Assembly (NCBI GenBank): GCA_003554345.1
Contig: PWGE01000170.1
Coordinates: 1-7,541 of the forward strand
Direction of reading: 5' to 3'
DNA: 7,541 nucleotides
Origin: Candidatus Sumerlaeota bacterium
GTDB taxonomy: Bacteria > Sumerlaeota > T1SED10-198M
In this document: positions 4,249-7,541 of the stretch, in pieces
Numbering within the stretch: position 1 is the stretch's first letter
Layout: each line of letters starts with the position of its first letter
Program-made: the position numbers and the translations under genes
The notes under the pieces: generated by a model
Databases searched by the model: none
Seen by the model: the letters and a program-made list of their open reading frames with translations, nothing else
Told to the model about the DNA's origin: nothing

Positions 4249-6942
4249 TTACAGGTGCGGACGATTCTTCTTGAGAGTTTTAACAGCAGCCTGTGCTGCA
4301 GCCAGTCGGGCAATCGGTACACGGAAAGGTGAACAACTGACATAGTTCATGTCAATCTTGTGACAGAATTCGACGGATTTAGGATCACCACCGTGTTCAC
4401 CGCAGATACCCACTTTGAGGTCTTCACTGGTGCTGCGACCACGTCGGAGTCCTATTTCGACCATCTCTCCTACACCTTCTATATCTATGCTCTGAAAAGG
4501 ATCTTCTGGGTAGAAGCCTCTTTCAACATACTGAGGGAGGAATCTTCCAGCATCATCACGGGAAAAGCCCATGGTCATCTGCGTCAGGTCGTTAGTTCCA
4601 AAGGAGAAGAATTCTGCAGATTGAGCCACCCTGTCGGCAGTAATTGCCGCACGAGGTACCTCGATCATAGTACCCACCATGTATTTAACGTTGACTCCAT
4701 ATTCCTTCATGATTTCTTCAGCTTCTTCTACAATGATCTTTTTCTGGTTATTGAATTCTTCCACGCCTCCAATGAGAGGTACCATGATTTCCGGAAGGAC
4801 GTCGATATCTTTTTGAGCCAGGGTACAGGCGGCTTGCATAATTGCCCGAGCCTGCATCCTGGTAATTTCCGGATAGGTAATACCGAGTCGGCAACCGCGA
4901 TGTCCCAGCATGGGATTCATTTCGGAAAGACCTTCTATCTTGCTCTTCAATTCTTTAAAATCCATGTCCAGAGATCTGGCAAGGTCTTCGATCTGCTTAT
5001 CTTCGTGGGGAACAAACTCATGGAGAGGCGGATCAAGCAGGCGGATTGTTACCGGATATCCTGCCATTGCCTCAAAGATACCTTCAAAGTCCTCCTGCTG
5101 CATGGGCAGAATCTTAGCCAGAGCTTTCTCTCTTTCTTCCTGGGTATCAGATACGATCATCTGACGAACTGCCAGGATACGCTCTTCTGCGAAGAACATG
5201 TGTTCCGTACGGCATAATCCGATACCTTCTGCTCCGAATTCCAGTGCTTTTTTGGCATCATCAGGTGTATCAGCATTGGTTCTGACGCCCATGTTACGGA
5301 ATTCGTCAGCCCATACCATGAGGTCGGCAAAAGTTCCGGAAAGTTCTGGTTCAATGGTGTCAGCTTTTCCCAGCAGAAGCTCACCGGTTGTACCGTCGAG
5401 AGAGATAAAATCTCCTTTTTTGACGACATGGTCGGTTCCTTTAATTTTGAACTGTTCATCCTTGTAGTTTATAGTCACATCTCCAGCACCGGCGATACAG
5501 CATTTACCCATTCCACGAGCCACAACTGCGGCGTGAGAAGTCATACCTCCGCGGGAGGTAAGGATACCTTTCGCAGAATGCATTCCTTCAATATCTTCGG
5601 GAGAGGTTTCAATTCGAGTGAGAATAACAGGTTCTCCCTTAGAAGCCATTTCTACAGCCTCTTCAGCAGTAAAGACCACTCGTCCTACAGCTGCTCCCGG
5701 TGAAGCCGGCAGACCTTTAGCCACCACTTCTTTTTTGAACTTGGGGTCAATCATAGGATGCAGTAACTGATCGACCTGCTTGGGATCGACTCTGAGAACC
5801 GCTGTTTTTTTATCTATCAGTTCCTCTTTTTCCATTTCCACGGCAATTCTGACAGCAGCTGCGGCAGTACGTTTTCCTGTTCGAGTCTGGAGAAGCCACA
5901 ATGTGCCTTCCTGGATGGTGAATTCGATGTCCTGCATCTCTTTGTAGTGCTGTTCGAGTTTTTCAAAATTATCGCACAGTTCTTTGAAGACCTCAGGCAT
6001 TTCTACCTGTAAGGTGCTCAAACCGGTCTGGGTTTTACTTTCGGTGTAGTCATTGAGAGGATGCGGTGTCCGGATACCGGCAACCACGTCTTCCCCCTGC
6101 GCATTGACAAGCCATTCGCCATAATATTTCTTTTCGCCTGTCGATGGATCGCGGGTAAAAGCAACACCGGTGGCGGACGATTCTCCCATGTTACCATAGA
6201 CCATTGCCTGAACGTTGACAGCTGTTCCCCAGCTATGAGGAATACCGTGTAAACGACGATAAACCATCGCCCTGTTATTCATCCAGGAACCAAAAACAGC
6301 GCCTATAGAACCTTTGAGCTGTTCCCAGGGATCAGTAGGAAAAGGTTCCCCGAATTTTTCCTTATAAATATCCTTGAACTTCTGTACCAGTTTCTTGAGG
6401 TCATTTTCGTCAAGATCCGTGTCCACTTCAACACCTTTTTCTTCTTTCATGCGTTCCAGTTCAGATTCCATAACCTCATTATCCAGACCGCATACCACAT
6501 TACTGTACATCTGGATGAAACGACGATAACTATCGTATCCAAAGCGGGGGTTATTGGTTTTCTTTATCAAACCCTGCACTGTTTCATCATTAAGTCCCAG
6601 ATTAAGGACGGTGTCCATCATTCCGGGCATAGAAACACGAGCACCTGAACGTACAGAAACGAGGAGAGGATTTTCAGCATCTCCAAAGCGGGCATCCATG
6701 ACTTTTTCAATCTTTTTGATGCCTGCTTTCATTTGCTCATCTAATTCCGGTGGATAAGTTTTTCCATGGTCATAGTAATAAGTACAAACTTCTGTCGTGA
6801 TGGTAAAACCAGCAGGAACCGGAACGCCGATGTTGGCCATTTCCGCCAGGTTAGAGCCCTTTCCTCCTAAGAGATTTTTAAGGGTCGTATCCCCGTCGGC
6901 TTCACCTCCACCAAACGAATACACGTATTTTTTCTCACTCAT
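4249..6942 (-). CDS. ppdK: Pyruvate, phosphate dikinase (EC 2.7.9.1)
   Basis: The enzyme catalyses ATP + pyruvate + phosphate to AMP + PEP + diphosphate, reversibly, in the cytoplasm. In anaerobes it serves either PEP formation or PPi-linked glycolysis. The 897 residues match the bacterial family length. The N-terminal ATP-grasp region (~1-355) holds LLGGKGSNLAEM (24-35), SVRSGARVSMPGMMDT (96-111) and the ATP-site strand IEFTIQEGTLWLLQTRTGKR (339-358). The phosphohistidine swivel domain has TSRGGMTSHAAVVARGMGK (462-480) with catalytic His470; Thr468, the residue two before it, corresponds to the site controlled by PDRP regulators in plants. The TIM-barrel PEP/pyruvate domain (~540-890) has GLCRTEHMF (575-583), IRLLDPPLHEF (633-643), GTMIEVPRAA (757-766), FGTNDLTQ (781-788) and catalytic Cys847 in GICGEHGGDP (845-854). 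All key residues are present. The start is fixed by a strong ribosome binding site. It is monocistronic, with its own promoter and terminator. Confidence 0.98.
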   Translation of the reverse strand: MSEKKYVYSFGGGEADGDTTLKNLLGGKGSNLAEMANIGVPVPAGFTITTEVCTYYYDHGKTYPPELDEQMKAGIKKIEKVMDARFGDAENPLLVSVRSGARVSMPGMMDTVLNLGLNDETVQGLIKKTNNPRFGYDSYRRFIQMYSNVVCGLDNEVMESELERMKEEKGVEVDTDLDENDLKKLVQKFKDIYKEKFGEPFPTDPWEQLKGSIGAVFGSWMNNRAMVYRRLHGIPHSWGTAVNVQAMVYGNMGESSATGVAFTRDPSTGEKKYYGEWLVNAQGEDVVAGIRTPHPLNDYTESKTQTGLSTLQVEMPEVFKELCDNFEKLEQHYKEMQDIEFTIQEGTLWLLQTRTGKRTAAAAVRIAVEMEKEELIDKKTAVLRVDPKQVDQLLHPMIDPKFKKEVVAKGLPASPGAAVGRVVFTAEEAVEMASKGEPVILTRIETSPEDIEGMHSAKGILTSRGGMTSHAAVVARGMGKCCIAGAGDVTINYKDEQFKIKGTDHVVKKGDFISLDGTTGELLLGKADTIEPELSGTFADLMVWADEFRNMGVRTNADTPDDAKKALEFGAEGIGLCRTEHMFFAEERILAVRQMIVSDTQEEREKALAKILPMQQEDFEGIFEAMAGYPVTIRLLDPPLHEFVPHEDKQIEDLARSLDMDFKELKSKIEGLSEMNPMLGHRGCRLGITYPEITRMQARAIMQAACTLAQKDIDVLPEIMVPLIGGVEEFNNQKKIIVEEAEEIMKEYGVNVKYMVGTMIEVPRAAITADRVAQSAEFFSFGTNDLTQMTMGFSRDDAGRFLPQYVERGFYPEDPFQSIDIEGVGEMVEIGLRRGRSTSEDLKVGICGEHGGDPKSVEFCHKIDMNYVSCSPFRVPIARLAAAQAAVKTLKKNRPHL

Positions 6943-6945
6943 CAG

Positions 6946-6954
6946 AACCTCCTT
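6946..6954 (-). promoter_or_regulatory. Ribosome binding site of ppdK
   Basis: Read on the minus strand, AAGGAGGTT lies four bases upstream of the ATG at 6942. It is close to the ideal anti-Shine-Dalgarno complement and predicts efficient translation. Confidence 0.9.
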
Positions 6955-7009
6955 TATGTTTTTTCTATTGGTTTATTGAAAGAGCAGTATGTATCATATG
7001 GAATCAATG

Positions 7010-7037
7010 ATTATAACACAGGAATTAAGAATATCAA
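7010..7037 (-). promoter_or_regulatory. Sigma-70-type extended -10 promoter of ppdK
   Basis: On the minus strand, TTGATA (7037-7032) is the -35 element, five of six to TTGACA. A 16-bp spacer separates it from a perfect TATAAT (7015-7010). TG one base before the -10 makes TGTTATAAT, an extended -10. Transcription should start near 7003, giving a leader of about 60 nt. A GGCGCC motif lies 10 bp upstream of the -35. No operator is obvious between the promoter and the start codon. Confidence 0.82.
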
Positions 7038-7259
7038 ACACTGAGAAGGCGCCACTCCCCCGCTTTATCTGGTTATAAGGACGTTTTCTTGTTCCCTGCA
7101 TTTCCTTCGTTTTTTCCAGCCGGAAAATATCAGTCTGTGGATTGGCAAGAAAAACAGAGAAGAGGGGAAAAAGAGTAAGGGGTAGATAACAGATACGAAA
7201 TAATAGAAAGAAAACGCCCCGATTCAGAATGGGAGATTACAGAGAAGACAAACAGAATT
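7038..7259. other. Upstream region of ppdK without recognised genes
   Basis: This stretch lies between the promoter and the first right-hand repeats. It contains a GGCGCC site (7048-7053) in the context GAGAAGGCGCCAC, a short GC-rich run and purine-rich plus-strand DNA. The minus-strand open frame over 7130-7387 lacks a ribosome binding site and runs into repeat sequence, so I do not call it. I see no RNA gene. Confidence 0.5.
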
Positions 7260-7386
7260 ACGAATGCATCACGCAAAATTACGCAAAAAGATAGCGAATA
7301 AGAAATAATTTGTTGGGGGAAGTAAAAAGAAGACCAGAACCGGAATAAGAAATTTATCACGCAAAGCTCGCAAAGCCGCAAAGTCA
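7260..7386 (+). repeat. CGCAAAG-type repeats and half-copy of the composite element
   Basis: ACGAATGCATCACGCAAAAT (7260-7279) is followed by another ACGCAAAAAG. At 7340-7386, CCGGAATAAGAA, ATCACGCAAAGCTCGCAAAG and CCGCAAAGTCAT align with the reverse complement of 3701-3740. The TCCAGAGGCGGA part is missing from this copy. Further CGCAAAG words occur at 7423-7448. Confidence 0.75.
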
Positions 7387-7478
7387 TACCACGGAGAAGA
7401 AATAGGGAATGAAGATAAAGACCGCAAAGGTTAAAAAAGAACGCAAAGCAGAGGAATGTTTTTTGAAAAAGAGAGAAC

Positions 7479-7541
7479 CCAGAAAAGAATACATCACGCG
7501 GAGTCGCAAAGAGGTAAATTCGACAGAGTGACCTTTCAGAA
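7479..7541 (+). repeat. Composite ~70-bp dispersed repeat, right-edge copy
   Basis: CCAGAAAAGAATACATCACG, CGGAGTCGCAAAGAGG, TAAATTCGACAGAGTGACC and TTTCAGAA are collinear with 2793-2863. It runs into the window edge, so its end cannot be seen. The TCCAGAGGCGGA core is decayed to TTCGACAGAGTGA. Confidence 0.7.

Noticed and set aside
4360-5217. 285-residue plus-strand open frame
   Set aside because: It lies wholly antisense to the conserved C-terminal domain of ppdK, has no ribosome binding site and shows no recognisable domain; it is a shadow frame.
7130-7387. Minus-strand 85-residue frame upstream of ppdK
   Set aside because: Its start region is CGCAAAG-type repeat, it has no ribosome binding site, and the composition is simple Phe/Ser/Leu from T-rich DNA.

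Overview
The window suggests a diderm (Gram-negative type) bacterium with an AT-leaning genome and fermentative or otherwise PEP/pyruvate-centred metabolism. The grounds are an exported lipoprotein of the SurA/PpiD-like (parvulin) class and a full-length bacterial pyruvate, phosphate dikinase (PPDK). I cannot name a phylum. Intergenic DNA crowded with degenerate short repeats (CACGAAA-type, CGCAAAG-type, GGACTNATA-type) beside a lone four-helix-bundle gene is, in my recollection, common in environmental anaerobes and candidate phyla, but this is an impression and not a search result.

Layout. Positions 1-187 are repeat-derived leader DNA. At 188-1861 (+) lies a 557-residue lipoprotein with two degenerate parvulin-like domains. 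Positions 1862-2081 hold a 9-bp-period tandem repeat and the ribosome binding site of the next gene. At 2082-2657 (+) is a 191-residue four-helix-bundle protein of the 'suffix domain' type, related to 23S rRNA intervening-sequence proteins. From 2658 to about 3969 the DNA is a mosaic of at least five repeat families with no credible gene. A doubtful 71-residue ORF sits at 3970-4185 (+), then a strong bidirectional terminator at 4192-4229. At 4249-6942 (-) is ppdK, with a clear extended -10 promoter at 7010-7037. Positions 7038-7541 return to the same repeat families, in the opposite orientation.

How the parts relate. The three recognisable genes do not form an operon or pathway. The lipoprotein probably acts at the periplasm or outer membrane in protein folding. 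PPDK interconverts pyruvate and PEP in the cytoplasm from its own promoter and terminator. The four-helix protein is an orphan of unknown function embedded in repeats. The most unusual content is the repeats: a roughly 70-bp composite element in at least five copies on both strands, a perfect TCCGCC/GGCGGA hairpin that seems to be its core, 9-bp tandem arrays on both sides of the four-helix gene, and a GGCGCC-centred motif in four copies. I found no reverse transcriptase, transposase, integrase, CRISPR array, tRNA or rRNA.
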